Positions 55,620 to 64,000 of a DNA stretch of 64,000 bases are shown piece after piece. The translations under genes and the position numbers were made by a program. The stretch's first letter is position 1. Each line of letters begins with the position of its first letter. The stretch comes from an uncultured Nitriliruptoraceae bacterium (GTDB taxonomy: Bacteria > Actinomycetota > Nitriliruptoria > Nitriliruptorales > Nitriliruptoraceae), in contig CAJXTG010000002.1 in NCBI GenBank assembly GCA_913060655.1, positions 1 through 64,000 on the forward strand. The letters are read 5' to 3'. Under the pieces are notes generated by a model that saw only the letters and a program-made list of their open reading frames with translations, had not been told where the DNA came from and ran no database searches.

Positions 55620-57413
55620 TCAGACCCCGGCGGCGTCCGGCGCCAGCGCGTAGAGGTCCCCTGCCCCGGCGGCGACGACCGGCGCGAGCCCGTGGACCGC
55701 GGGCAGCAGGCGGGTGACGAGCACCCGGGCGCGGAGCGTCCGGGCCGCGAGCAGGTCGGGATCGGGGGCGTCCGGACCACCGCCGTCGAGGGCCGCGCGG
55801 GCGTGGGCGACCCCGCGGACGACGAGCCCGGTGGCGAGCACGGTGCTGAGCAGGCGCAGGTAGGCGTGCGCGCCCGCGAGCACGTCGAGCGGCTCCTCAC
55901 CGCGGTCACGCAGGGCGCGCGTCGCGTCGCGCGCGACGTCACGGGCGGCGGCCAGCGGCGCGGCGAGGTCGGCGAGCGACTCGGGCAGCGCGTCCGGGAC
56001 GAGCCCGTCCAGCAGCGTGTCGATCATGGCACCGGCCTCGGACGGCAGCTTGCGCAGCACCAGGTCGATCGCCTGGATGCCGTTCGTGCCCTCGTAGATG
56101 GGGGCGATGCGCGCGTCGCGCAGGTGCTGGGCGATGCCGGTCTCCTCCACGTAGCCCATCCCGCCGAGGACCTGCAGGGCCGTGGAGGTCAGCTCGACGC
56201 CGAGGTCGGTGCACCACGACTTCGAGAGCGGGGTGAGCAGGTCCGCGAGCGCCTGCCCCTCGCGCCGGGCCGCGTCGTCCGCGCCGTGCAGGGCGAGGTC
56301 GAGCGCGCGCGCGTTCTCGTAGCAGAGGGCACGCATCGCGTCGATGGCGGCACGGGTCTCGAGGAGCATGCGCCGCACGTCGGGATGGTCGATCAGCGGT
56401 GACTGCTCGCCCGGTGCGGCGCCGGGAGCGCGGCCCTGCCGACGTTCGCGCGCGTAGGCCTCGGCGTGCTGGGCGGCCCGCTCCGCGATCGCGAGCCCCT
56501 GCAGGCCGACGCCGAGCCGGGCGTCGTTCATCATCGTGAACATCTGCCGCATGCCGTCGTGCGGCGCACCGACGAGCTCGCCGATGGCACCGCCCTCGGA
56601 CTCGCCGAACGCCATCACGCACGTCGGTGACGCGTGGATGCCGAGCTTGTGCTCGAGGGAGACGACCTCGACGTCGTTGCGGGCCCCGAGCGTCCCGTCG
56701 TCGGCGACGAGGAACTTCGGCACGATGAACAGCGAGATGCCCTTCGTGCCCGGCGGCGCATCGGGCAGGCGTGCGAGCACCAGGTGGACGATCTGCTCGC
56801 TGAGGTCGTGGTCGCCGTAGGTGATGTAGATCTTCTGTCCGGTGATGCGGTACCGACCGTCGCCCGTCGGCTCCGCGCGGGTCGTCACAGCCCCCACGTC
56901 GGACCCCGCCTGCGGCTCGGTCAGGTTCATCGTGCCCGACCACTCGCCGGTGACCATGCGCGGCAGGTAGCGGGCCTGCTGCTCGGGCGAGCCGTGGTGG
57001 GTGAGCAGGTGCACCGCCCCGGTGGTCAGCAGCGGGTTGAGGGAGAAGGCCATGTTGGCGCTCGTGATGAGCTCCTTCACGGCGGTCGCCGCGAGCAGCG
57101 GGAACCCGCCGCCGCCGTGCTGCTCCGGATGCTGCATCGCCCCCCAGCCGGCCGCGACGTACCGGGCGTAGGCGTCGTGGAAGCTGGCCGGGGTCACGAC
57201 CCGCCCGTCCTCGAGGCGGGCGCCCTCCCGGTCGCCGTCGCGGTTGGTCGGTGCGACGACCTCCGCGGCGAACCGGCCGGCCTCCTCCAGGAGCGCGGCG
57301 AGCGTCTCGCCGTCGGCGTGGGGGAACGCCGGCAGGTCGGTGAGGGTGCGCAGCGGCGCGACATGGTCGAGCGTGAACCCGATGTCGGCGAGGGGCGCGC
57401 GATAACCGTCCAT
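55620..57413 (-). CDS. acyl-CoA dehydrogenase (AidB/DmdC-like long class)
   Basis: Flavoenzyme of 597 residues. The N-terminal signature YRAPLADIGFTLDHV and the length fit the 3-methylmercaptopropionyl-CoA dehydrogenase-like/long ACAD class rather than the short form of about 380 residues. FAD site MNLTEPQAGSDVGAV; GQKIYITYGDHD; LGVGLQGLAIAERA; catalytic glutamate in PIYEGTNGIQAIDLV; C-terminal extra helices. The true substrate is unknown. TAGGCT lies six bases before the ATG (57411-57413) with no ribosome site, so the mRNA is probably leaderless. Confidence 0.92.
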   Translation of the reverse strand: MDGYRAPLADIGFTLDHVAPLRTLTDLPAFPHADGETLAALLEEAGRFAAEVVAPTNRDGDREGARLEDGRVVTPASFHDAYARYVAAGWGAMQHPEQHGGGGFPLLAATAVKELITSANMAFSLNPLLTTGAVHLLTHHGSPEQQARYLPRMVTGEWSGTMNLTEPQAGSDVGAVTTRAEPTGDGRYRITGQKIYITYGDHDLSEQIVHLVLARLPDAPPGTKGISLFIVPKFLVADDGTLGARNDVEVVSLEHKLGIHASPTCVMAFGESEGGAIGELVGAPHDGMRQMFTMMNDARLGVGLQGLAIAERAAQHAEAYARERRQGRAPGAAPGEQSPLIDHPDVRRMLLETRAAIDAMRALCYENARALDLALHGADDAARREGQALADLLTPLSKSWCTDLGVELTSTALQVLGGMGYVEETGIAQHLRDARIAPIYEGTNGIQAIDLVLRKLPSEAGAMIDTLLDGLVPDALPESLADLAAPLAAARDVARDATRALRDRGEEPLDVLAGAHAYLRLLSTVLATGLVVRGVAHARAALDGGGPDAPDPDLLAARTLRARVLVTRLLPAVHGLAPVVAAGAGDLYALAPDAAGV

Positions 57414-57419
57414 CCCCCG

Positions 57420-57425
57420 AGCCTA
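57420..57425 (-). promoter_or_regulatory. -10 box of leaderless acyl-CoA dehydrogenase gene
   Basis: TAGGCT on the minus strand, six bases before the ATG at 57413; start-codon transcription is expected. Confidence 0.5.
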
Positions 57426-57453
57426 CTGGTGCACGTCCGGTCGACGCCGCGGC

Positions 57454-58284
57454 CTACCGGTGCGCGTCGAGCCGGGCCCGGACCCCCTCGAGGTCGAGGC
57501 GGTAGCGGCCGAGCCGGGGGCGGTGCAGCACCGACGGGGTCGCGCGGGGGCCGTCGAGCCCCGGGCCACGGTCGGCGCCGGCACGACCGAGTCCCGGCCA
57601 CGCCGCCGGGAGCGAGGGCCACACCTCGAGGACGGGGACGAGCCGCACCGGGGTCCCGTCCACGAGGGTCAGCGGTGCACCGAGCCCACCCACGACCAGC
57701 TGCGCGGCGAGATGGTCCAGCAGGGCGCAGGCGGCGTCGAGCGACCCGGCGGGGACGCCGTACAGCTCGAGGTCGGGGACACCGAAGCGGGCGGCACCGT
57801 GCGTCAGCGCCCAGCCGACGCCGTCCCGTCCGTCCGCCGACCCGCCGTCGGACGCCCCGCTCCCGATGGTCGCGACGACCCCGTCGCCGGCGTCGACGAC
57901 CCCGGCGGCGACGCGTGGCAGCCAGGTCGCGTCGCGCACCACCCGCGCCGACAGGTCCCGGATCCCGCCGACACGGCCGGGGAGCACGCGGGCGAGCGCG
58001 GCGAGCAGTGCGGCCTGGCGCGTGAGCCCCTCGACGAGCCCGTCGGGGGCGACGGCGACCTCGGTCCGCAGCAGCGGGGTGCCGTCGGCGTCCTCGCCGG
58101 CCCGGACGACGGCACGCTGCATGCGCCCACCCCAGTGGACGTCCTGCGCCTCGGAGCCGTCGCCGGAATGGGCGGAGGCCCGGTCGATCCCGCCGGCCGC
58201 CCGGGCGTCGGCGACGACCGCGGCGACGTCGGTGACGGGGGCGTCGAGGGCGAGGGCGATGAGCGAGGGTCGTGCCGACGGCAT
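57454..58284 (-). CDS. hypothetical protein between birA and acyl-CoA dehydrogenase
   Basis: Not recognised. It has 276 residues, no signal peptide or membrane helix, and an even mix of hydrophobic and acidic residues. Notable segments are LIALALDAPVTDVAAVVADARAAG, QDVHWGGRMQRAVV, GWALTHGAARFGVPDLELYGVPAGSL and a Pro/Gly-rich C-terminus (RPRLGRYRLDLEGVRAR). The ATG at 58282-58284 shares one base with the birA stop (TGATG), so it is translated with birA. A link to biotin or acyl-CoA metabolism is positional only. Confidence 0.78.
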   Translation of the reverse strand: MPSARPSLIALALDAPVTDVAAVVADARAAGGIDRASAHSGDGSEAQDVHWGGRMQRAVVRAGEDADGTPLLRTEVAVAPDGLVEGLTRQAALLAALARVLPGRVGGIRDLSARVVRDATWLPRVAAGVVDAGDGVVATIGSGASDGGSADGRDGVGWALTHGAARFGVPDLELYGVPAGSLDAACALLDHLAAQLVVGGLGAPLTLVDGTPVRLVPVLEVWPSLPAAWPGLGRAGADRGPGLDGPRATPSVLHRPRLGRYRLDLEGVRARLDAHR

Positions 58285-59120
58285 CAGGGCTCCTCGTCGC
58301 GGACGGACCCGGACAGGATGGCACGGGTGCGCCCCTCCGTGTCGACGACGAGTCGGCCGGCGTCGTCGATGGCCGTCGCGGTGCCGACGACCGGTTCCTC
58401 CCCCGGGGGTCGCACCCGCACCCTGCGGCCGAGCGTGTCGCTGAGATCGCGGACCCGTCCGACGAGCCGTCGGGGGTCCTCGAGCAGCGGCAGGGTGCGG
58501 TCGAGGGCGGTGATGAGCGCCGCGAGCAGCCGGGGACGGTCGGGGGCGACGCCGGACAGCGTGGCGAGGTCGGTGCGGTCCGCGGCCGGCGCGTCGTGCA
58601 GGTGCACGTTCACCCCGATGCCGCAGAGCAGCACGTCCCGATGGCCGTCCGCCGTGGGGACACGCTCACGCTCGACGAGCACGCCGGCGAGCTTGCGCAG
58701 CCGCCCCTGCGGGCCGTCGTCCCGGACGACGACGTCGTTGGGCCACTTGAGCCGCAGCGCGGGGTGGGGTGCGCCCGACGTCAGGCACGCCTCGACGGTG
58801 GCGACGCCGAGCGCGTGCGGGAGGAGCGGGAGCGCGCCGGCCGTCGTGTCGACGTCCAGCAGCACGGTGAGCGCGAGGCTCCCACCGTCGGCGTCGTCGT
58901 CCCAGCGGGTCCCGGTCCGTCCCCGACCCCGACGCTGCAGGTCGGCGAGCACCACCGTCCCGTCGGCGCCAGCGTCGCGCGCGTGCTCGCGGGCACGGTC
59001 CTGCGTGGACGCGACCTCACCGACCGCGAGCAGGGTCCGCAGCCGGTCGGACGCGTCGAGGGCGGACCGCACCGTCTCGGTCGCCGCGACGTCGCGCCAC
59101 GGCGCAGCCGAGGTGTCCAC
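58284..59120 (-). CDS. birA: biotin-[acetyl-CoA carboxylase] ligase
   Basis: Protein of 278 residues that attaches biotin to the carrier domain of acyl-CoA carboxylase. The biotinyl-AMP loop reads GRGRTGTRW (usual G-R-G-R-x-G-R-x-W, with T for the second R), then [24 protein letters not shown] and GIGVNVHL. There is no N-terminal helix-turn-helix, so it is a ligase only and not the repressor form. The GTG is at 59118-59120. It is divergent from accD, and its targets include the BCCP domain of accA at 62-64 kb. Confidence 0.94.
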   Translation of the reverse strand: MDTSAAPWRDVAATETVRSALDASDRLRTLLAVGEVASTQDRAREHARDAGADGTVVLADLQRRGRGRTGTRWDDDADGGSLALTVLLDVDTTAGALPLLPHALGVATVEACLTSGAPHPALRLKWPNDVVVRDDGPQGRLRKLAGVLVERERVPTADGHRDVLLCGIGVNVHLHDAPAADRTDLATLSGVAPDRPRLLAALITALDRTLPLLEDPRRLVGRVRDLSDTLGRRVRVRPPGEEPVVGTATAIDDAGRLVVDTEGRTRAILSGSVRDEEP

Positions 59121-59153
59121 CGTCGTCCCTTCCGGAGGCCGTGCGGGAGCGCG

Positions 59154-59163
59154 AGACTAGGCT
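59154..59163. promoter_or_regulatory. overlapping divergent -10 boxes of birA and accD
   Basis: The ten bases AGACTAGGCT hold TAGTCT on the minus strand (59154-59159, for birA) and TAGGCT on the plus strand (59158-59163, for accD). The two promoters share DNA and should exclude each other. Confidence 0.5.
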
Positions 59164-59191
59164 CCGGCGACCCGCGAGGAGGGAGCGACGC

Positions 59192-60748
59192 ATGACGGAC
59201 ACGACCGCGCGACGGTTGGAGGAGCTGCTGCGCCGCCGGGAGGAGTCGCGGCAGGGCGGCGGACCGGAGGCGGTCGCCCGGCAGCACGAGCGCGGCAAGC
59301 TGACCGCGCGCGAGCGCATCGACCTGCTCCTCGACGACGGCTCGTTCACGGAGACGGACGCGTTCGCGCTGCACCGGGCCTCCGGCTTCGGGGTGGAGGA
59401 CGAGCGTTCTCCGGGCGACGGGGTGGTCACCGGTCACGGCACGATCGACGGGCGACGCGTGTGCGTGTTCAGCCAGGACTTCACGGTGCTGGGCGGGTCG
59501 CTCGGTGAGGTGTTCGCGGAGAAGATCGTGAAGGTGATGGACCTCGCGGTCCGCATGGGGGTCCCCCTCATCGGCCTGAACGACTCCGGTGGGGCCCGCA
59601 TCCAGGAGGGTGTCGTCGCGCTCGGCGGCTACGCGGACATCTTCCTCCGGAACGTGCGGGCGTCCGGGGTGGTGCCCCAGATCAGCGCGATCCTCGGACC
59701 CTGTGCGGGTGGGGCCGTCTACTCCCCGTCGATCACCGACTTCGTCTTCATGGTGCGGGACACGTCGCACATGTTCGTCACCGGACCGAACGTGATCCGC
59801 ACCGTCACCGGCGAGGAGGTGACGATGGAGGAGCTCGGGGGTGCCATGACGCACGCGTCCCGCTCGGGGGTCGCGCACTTCACCGGCGCCGACGAGGAGT
59901 CGGTCCTCGACGACATCGGGCTGCTGCTGTCGTTCCTCCCGTCGAACAACCTCGAGGAGGCGCCGCGGGTCGAGCCCGACGACGACCCGGACCGGGCCTG
60001 CCCGGCGCTCGACACGTTCATGCCGGACAGTGCGAACGTCCCCTACGACGTCCGTGACGTCATCACCGAGGTCGTCGATGACGGCGAGCTGTTCGAGGTC
60101 GCGTCCGCCTTCGCGCAGAACATCGTCGTCGCCTTCGCGCGGATCGACGGGCGGTCGGTCGGCGTGGTCGCGAACCAGCCGCAGCATCTCGCCGGGGTGC
60201 TCGACATCGACTCGGCGACGAAGGCCGCACGCTTCATCCGCACGTGCGACGCGTTCAACGTCCCCGTCGTCACCTTCGTCGACGTGCCGGGCTTCCTCCC
60301 GGGCACGGCGCAGGAGTTCGACGGCATCATCCGTCACGGCGCGAAGCTGCTGTACGCCTACGCGGAGGCGACCGTGCCGAAGCTGACGGTCATCCTGCGC
60401 AAGGCGTACGGCGGGGCGTACGACGTGATGGGCTCGAAGCACATCGGGGCCGACGTCAACCTGGCGTGGCCGACCGCGGAGATCGCGGTGATGGGGGCGC
60501 GCGGTGCGGTGAACATCCTGCACCGGCGCGAGCTCGCCGCCGCGGAGGATCCCGAGGCGCTGCTCGCCGAGTTCGAGGAGAGCTACGCGGAGCAGTTCGC
60601 GAACCCCTGGCGGGCCGCCGAACGCGGCTACGTCGACGCGGTCATCCTGCCGTCGGAGACGCGCCAGCAGCTGGTGCGGGCGCTGCGGTTCACCGCGTCG
60701 AAGCGTGAGCCGGGTCCGCCCCGGAAGCACGGGAACATCCCCCTGTGA
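59192..60748 (+). CDS. accD: acyl-CoA (propionyl-CoA) carboxylase beta subunit
   Basis: Carboxyltransferase of 518 residues. The N-terminal domain has [57 protein letters not shown] and [16 protein letters not shown]. The C-terminal domain has [31 protein letters not shown] and [16 protein letters not shown]-like [14 protein letters not shown], ending with the usual PRKHGNIPL. It is AccD5-like. GAGGAGGGAG precedes the ATG. accE overlaps its end by 4 bp. Confidence 0.96.
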   Translation: MTDTTARRLEELLRRREESRQGGGPEAVARQHERGKLTARERIDLLLDDGSFTETDAFALHRASGFGVEDERSPGDGVVTGHGTIDGRRVCVFSQDFTVLGGSLGEVFAEKIVKVMDLAVRMGVPLIGLNDSGGARIQEGVVALGGYADIFLRNVRASGVVPQISAILGPCAGGAVYSPSITDFVFMVRDTSHMFVTGPNVIRTVTGEEVTMEELGGAMTHASRSGVAHFTGADEESVLDDIGLLLSFLPSNNLEEAPRVEPDDDPDRACPALDTFMPDSANVPYDVRDVITEVVDDGELFEVASAFAQNIVVAFARIDGRSVGVVANQPQHLAGVLDIDSATKAARFIRTCDAFNVPVVTFVDVPGFLPGTAQEFDGIIRHGAKLLYAYAEATVPKLTVILRKAYGGAYDVMGSKHIGADVNLAWPTAEIAVMGARGAVNILHRRELAAAEDPEALLAEFEESYAEQFANPWRAAERGYVDAVILPSETRQQLVRALRFTASKREPGPPRKHGNIPL

Positions 60749-60978
60749 GCGGCGCTGCGGAGGCGGGGCCGACGGCGGGACCGTCGCTGCGGATCGTCGC
60801 GGGCGGACGACCGACGGATGCGGAGCACGCCGCGCTCGTCGAGGCGCTGCGGACGGTGCGGGCGCGTCGGCGGGCGGCGACGCGCCGGGACGGCGGGTCG
60901 GTGTGGGCGCACGCCGGCCGGCTCGAGGCGCACGGTCGGCGACGGGTCGACGAGCGGGTGCTGCTCCGCCGCGCCTGA
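60745..60978 (+). CDS. accE: acyl-CoA carboxylase epsilon subunit
   Basis: Small protein of 77 residues. The family core [25 protein letters not shown] is followed by a basic stretch and a tryptophan ([17 protein letters not shown]). Epsilon subunits join the alpha and beta subunits in actinobacterial acyl-CoA carboxylases. The GTG at 60745 overlaps the accD stop (GTGA). Confidence 0.88.
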   Translation: MSGAAEAGPTAGPSLRIVAGGRPTDAEHAALVEALRTVRARRRAATRRDGGSVWAHAGRLEAHGRRRVDERVLLRRA

Positions 60979-60985
60979 CCGGCGA

Positions 60986-61465
60986 TCACATCGCGCCGGC
61001 GCTCTCCTCCGCGGCGGCGCGGGCGGCCTCGGCCTCCTCCTCCGACGCGTACACGGTGACCGTCGTCTCCATGCCGGCGGCCCGGTGGCCGGGCACGGTG
61101 CAGATGACGGTCCATTCCCCGGGGAAGAGCAGCACCGTCCCGGTGCCCGTCTCCTGCCCCTCCGCCTCGGGGATGTCCGAGCCGTCGGCGGCCCCGAGGA
61201 ACTGGGCGTTGTGGTAGGCGTCGCTGACGTTGGTGACGGTCACGTCGACGGCGCCGGTGACGAGGAACTGGTCGGTGATGTCGAAGAAGAAGTTGCCCAT
61301 GTCCATGCTGACCGTGCCACCGGGCCCGACCGGCTGGATCGGGTCGCAGCCCTCGCTGCCCGCCGGGCACACGAGCGGCGCGGCCTCGACGGCCCCCTCG
61401 GGGAGGGTCGCGCAGCCGGACAGGAGCGCGGCGGCAGCCGCGACGGCGAACAGACGCAGACGCAC
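60986..61465 (-). CDS. cupredoxin-domain lipoprotein
   Basis: Protein of 159 residues. The lipobox LLSGC (about residues 14-18) is followed by a blue-copper fold with candidate copper ligands H in AYHNAQFLG, then C-x4-H-x4-M in CTVPGHRAAGM. A role in extracytoplasmic electron transfer or copper handling is inferred. The C-terminus is Ala/Glu-rich. The GTG at 61463-61465 has GAGG five bases upstream; TATGCT (minus strand, 61509-61514) is a candidate -10. It converges on accE. Confidence 0.87.
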   Translation of the reverse strand: MRLRLFAVAAAAALLSGCATLPEGAVEAAPLVCPAGSEGCDPIQPVGPGGTVSMDMGNFFFDITDQFLVTGAVDVTVTNVSDAYHNAQFLGAADGSDIPEAEGQETGTGTVLLFPGEWTVICTVPGHRAAGMETTVTVYASEEEAEAARAAAEESAGAM

Positions 61466-61539
61466 GGTGACCTCACTGGGACGGTTCTGGGGCCCTTCGA
61501 GCGGCCGCAGCATACCGGCGGCCGGTGTCGGGTCGGCGC

Positions 61540-61947
61540 TCAGCGGACCGCGACGGCGAGGGCGCCGCGCATCGTCTCCTCGTGTCCGGGGACGGTGCAC
61601 ACGTAGGTGTAGTTGCCCGCCTCGAGGGTCACCTCGCCGGTCGCCGTCCGACCGGGCGCGCAGGCGGCGATCTCCTCGCCGGTCTCCTCGATGACGAGGT
61701 TGTGGTTCGCGCCGCCCTCGCAGACGAGCGCCAGGCTGGCCGTCCCGGGGTCCATGCGCAGCTGGTCCGGCTCCCAGGTCAGACGGTCGGTCCCGACCAC
61801 GACGAGGTCGGCCTCGGGCAGGGCGGCCTCCCCGCCACCGCAGGCGGCGAGCAGCGGGACGGTGAGCACGGCGGCGGCGACGCGGGCACGACGGTGGCGG
61901 CGTGGGCGGGGTCGGCGCGCGCGGGAGGGGACGTCGGGGTGGAGCAC
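61540..61947 (-). CDS. second cupredoxin-domain lipoprotein
   Basis: Protein of 135 residues. A very basic N-terminus (RRPRPRRHRRARV) is followed by a hydrophobic segment and the lipobox LLAAC. Copper ligands: H in GANHNLVIE and C-x4-H-x3-M in CTVPGHEETM. It shares the VCTVPGH / ICTVPGH signature with its neighbour, so the two may be old duplicates. GGAGG lies before the GTG at 61945-61947. Confidence 0.87.
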   Translation of the reverse strand: MLHPDVPSRARRPRPRRHRRARVAAAVLTVPLLAACGGGEAALPEADLVVVGTDRLTWEPDQLRMDPGTASLALVCEGGANHNLVIEETGEEIAACAPGRTATGEVTLEAGNYTYVCTVPGHEETMRGALAVAVR

Positions 61948-62142
61948 GGGGGCCTCCGGGTCGGGCGCAGCGGGGCGCGGGCGGATGGGCGGAGCGGGAG
62001 CGGTCCGGGCCCGGTGGCGAAGGTACCGACGGCTCCTGCGGCGGCGGGGCGGCCGCAGGGCGGCTCCGGGCGGTCCGGGGAGCCACCCGACGGCCCGTCC
62101 GGGGTCCCGGTCCGGAGGCCCGCGACGACCGAGACGAACGAG

Positions 62143-62158
62143 ACGAACGGTCGTTCGT
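62143..62158. promoter_or_regulatory. palindromic candidate operator upstream of accA
   Basis: ACGAACG-GT-CGTTCGT, with a further ACGAACG copy at 62134-62140 and TTCGTTC to its right. It overlaps where the -35 of the accA promoter should lie, so a dimeric (for example TetR-type) repressor could block it. No such regulator gene is in the window. Confidence 0.5.
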
Positions 62159-62176
62159 TCATTCCGTGGTGAGGAC

Positions 62177-62182
62177 TAGGCT
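62177..62182 (+). promoter_or_regulatory. -10 box of accA
   Basis: TAGGCT, 26 bp before the GTG, within a 10-mer GACTAGGCTC that is also present at the accD promoter. Confidence 0.5.
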
Positions 62183-62207
62183 CGCGGAGGTCCGGGGAGG
62201 GAGCGCC

Positions 62208-63953
62208 GTGTTCGAGTCCGTCCTGATCGCGAACCGCGGCGAGATCGCGGTCCGGGTCGCCCGCGCCTGCCGGGAGCTCGGCGTGCGCACCATCGCCGTG
62301 TACAGCGAGGCGGACCGGGACGCGCTCCACGTCCGGGCCTGCGACGAGGCCTACCTGCTCGGCCCCGCCGATCCCGCGAGCTCCTACCTCGCCATCGACC
62401 GGATCGTGGACGTCATCACGCGCTCCGGCGCCACGGCCGTGCATCCCGGCTACGGGTTCCTCGCGGAGAACGCCGCGTTCGCCCGTGCGGTCGCCGAGGC
62501 CGGCGCGACGTTCGTCGGCCCCTCCCCCGAGGCGATCGAGCGCATGGGCGACAAGCTGTCGGCCCGCGCGGTCGCCCGCGCCGCCGACGTGCCCGTCGTG
62601 CCGGGGACGACCGAGCCGACCGCGGACGTCGACGTCGCCGTCGCGTTCGGGGAGGAGCACGGCTACCCCGTCGCCGTCAAGGCGATGTTCGGCGGTGGTG
62701 GGCGCGGCATGAAGGTCGTCCGCGACGCGGCCGAGATGGAGGCGGCCCTCGCCTCCGCCGCGCGCGAGGCGGGGGTCGCCTTCGGTCGCAGCGAGTGCTA
62801 CCTCGAGCGGTACCTCGAACGTCCCCGCCACGTCGAGGTGCAGGTGCTCGGCGACCTCGACGGGACCGTGGTGCACCTCGCGGACCGGGACTGCTCCCTG
62901 CAGCGGCGCCACCAGAAGCTCATCGAGGAGGCGCCCGCGCCCGCCATCGACCCGGAGGTGCGCGCCGGACTGCACGCCGCGGCGGTGCGCGTGTCGAAGG
63001 AGATGCGCTACACGAACGCGGGGACGTGCGAGTTCCTGCTCGACGAGGACGGGCAGCGCTTCTACTTCCTCGAGATGAACACGCGCCTGCAGGTCGAGCA
63101 CCCGGTGACCGAGCTCGTCACCGGCATCGACCTGGTGCACGCCCAGCTGCGGATCGCCGCCGGCGAGGGCATCGGGTTCACGCAGGACGACGTCGAGGTC
63201 CGTGGGCACGCCATCGAGGCCCGCATCAACGCGGAGGACCCCGGCGCGGGCTTCCTGCCGGTCCCCGGCGGCGTCAGCCGCCTCGAGCCGCCGCTCGGCC
63301 CCGGGGTCCGGTTCGACACCGGGCTGACCTCCGGCGGGGAGATCGCCCGCGAGTACGACTCGATGGTCGCGAAGCTCGTCGTGTGGGCCGAGGACCGGAC
63401 GACGGCGTGCCGCCGCCTCGACCTCGCCCTCGGCGAGCTGGTCGTGGAGGGCGTGCCGACCACCGTCCCGTTCCACCGGCTCGCCGCGTCCCACCCGATG
63501 TTCCTCGCGGCCACGCATGCGACGTCGTCCGTCGAACGGGAGTGGGACCTGACCGCGCTGGCGCCCGCCGCGGCCACGCCCCCGTCGCCGGGCCGGTCGC
63601 ACGACGAGGAGGAGGTGACGGTGGAGGTCGACGGTCGCCGCTTCACCGTCCGCGTCCTCACCCCCGGTCGCCCCGCACGGCCCACCCGCCGGGCCGGTCG
63701 CGCCGCCGCCGCGGGCGTCGACACCGGCGCCGGCTCCGGGGAGGTCCTCGCGCCGATGCAGGGCACGGTCATCGGCTACGCCGTGGCGGAGGGTGACCGT
63801 GTCGAGGCCGGCGACCCCGTCGTCACCCTCGAGGCGATGAAGATGGAGAACACGCTCCGCGCGCCCGTCGCCGGGACGGTCACCGCCGTCAGCGCGACGC
63901 CGGGGACGGTCGTGCAGCCGGGGACGAGCCTCGCGGTCGTCGACCCGGACTGA
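62208..63953 (+). CDS. accA: acyl-CoA carboxylase alpha subunit (biotin carboxylase plus BCCP)
   Basis: Protein of 581 residues. Biotin carboxylase: SVLIANRGEIAVRVARAC, AVHPGYGFLAENAAFA, ATP-grasp loop KAMFGGGGRGMKVV, FLEMNTRLQVEHPVTE, GHAIEARINAEDPGAGFLP. A Pro-rich linker leads to the biotin carrier domain with LEAMKMENTL, the lysine being the biotin site. It matches AccA3-type subunits. GGGAGGGAG precedes the GTG at 62208. It pairs with accD-accE 1.5 kb upstream and is modified by BirA. Confidence 0.96.
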   Translation: MFESVLIANRGEIAVRVARACRELGVRTIAVYSEADRDALHVRACDEAYLLGPADPASSYLAIDRIVDVITRSGATAVHPGYGFLAENAAFARAVAEAGATFVGPSPEAIERMGDKLSARAVARAADVPVVPGTTEPTADVDVAVAFGEEHGYPVAVKAMFGGGGRGMKVVRDAAEMEAALASAAREAGVAFGRSECYLERYLERPRHVEVQVLGDLDGTVVHLADRDCSLQRRHQKLIEEAPAPAIDPEVRAGLHAAAVRVSKEMRYTNAGTCEFLLDEDGQRFYFLEMNTRLQVEHPVTELVTGIDLVHAQLRIAAGEGIGFTQDDVEVRGHAIEARINAEDPGAGFLPVPGGVSRLEPPLGPGVRFDTGLTSGGEIAREYDSMVAKLVVWAEDRTTACRRLDLALGELVVEGVPTTVPFHRLAASHPMFLAATHATSSVEREWDLTALAPAAATPPSPGRSHDEEEVTVEVDGRRFTVRVLTPGRPARPTRRAGRAAAAGVDTGAGSGEVLAPMQGTVIGYAVAEGDRVEAGDPVVTLEAMKMENTLRAPVAGTVTAVSATPGTVVQPGTSLAVVDPD

Positions 63954-64000
63954 CCCGCACCGTCCCGGCCGCCACCGGCGCACTCGCCTTTGCGCTCAGA

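Overview
The window is about 64 kb of very GC-rich, gene-dense actinobacterial chromosome. The evidence is a high share of GTG starts, 4-bp ATGA/GTGA stop-start overlaps, two WhiB proteins, a PdtaS-type histidine kinase, a SigH/RsrA-like pair, coenzyme F420 biosynthesis genes and an acyl-CoA carboxylase with an epsilon subunit. No mycolate, sporulation, phage or transposon genes are visible. A deep-branching lineage such as the Nitriliruptoria/Euzebya group would fit, but that placement is inference.

Left block (1-18.5 kb, all minus strand): argS-lysA-GNAT-hom-thrC-thrB, then a transaldolase, rho-prfA-prmC, glyA, a WecA/MraY-like transferase, and the ATP synthase operon (atpI-like, second small membrane gene, atpB-E-F-H-A, with atpA cut by the window edge). 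From memory this follows the M. tuberculosis order Rv1292-Rv1308, with glyA where a TsaC/Sua5 gene is expected and no rpmE after rho. argS appears to start at a CTG. A divergent tRNA-Arg(CCG) gene follows, with a lipid-kinase gene starting 3 nt after its 3' end.

Right block (19.8-64 kb): whiB1-like, pdtaS, a sigma-region-4-only protein, an epimerase, anti-sigma and SigH-like sigma; an unknown secreted/membrane gene and an Rv3235-like gene; secA, comF, Trm112, phosphomannomutase, DUF3499, a zincin; a DUF5719-like secreted protein with a large polytopic glycosyltransferase; whiB2-like; a SigK-like sigma; the F420 genes; a purine permease; an eight-gene cell-wall sugar operon (GT, GDP-mannose pyrophosphorylase-like, GT, rmlD, rmlB, rmlA, two LCP-family proteins); TIGR03089; acyl-CoA dehydrogenase; an unknown gene; birA; accD-accE; two cupredoxin lipoproteins; and accA. 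From memory this order parallels M. tuberculosis Rv3219-Rv3285, so the window joins two conserved super-blocks at about 18.5-19.8 kb.

Functional themes: energy coupling (ATP synthase); aspartate-family amino acids with translation and transcription termination; redox and envelope-stress regulation (WhiB, SigH/anti-sigma, PdtaS); F420 cofactor synthesis together with an FrhB-like iron-sulfur protein that may use F420; dTDP-rhamnose/GDP-mannose glycopolymer assembly ending in LCP ligation; and a biotin-dependent acyl-CoA carboxylase with its own biotin ligase. Most promoters I could see share a TANNNT -10 box, often exactly TAGGCT. Three genes look leaderless. Consensus TTGACA -35 boxes were noticed only at the two whiB genes and the SigK-like gene.
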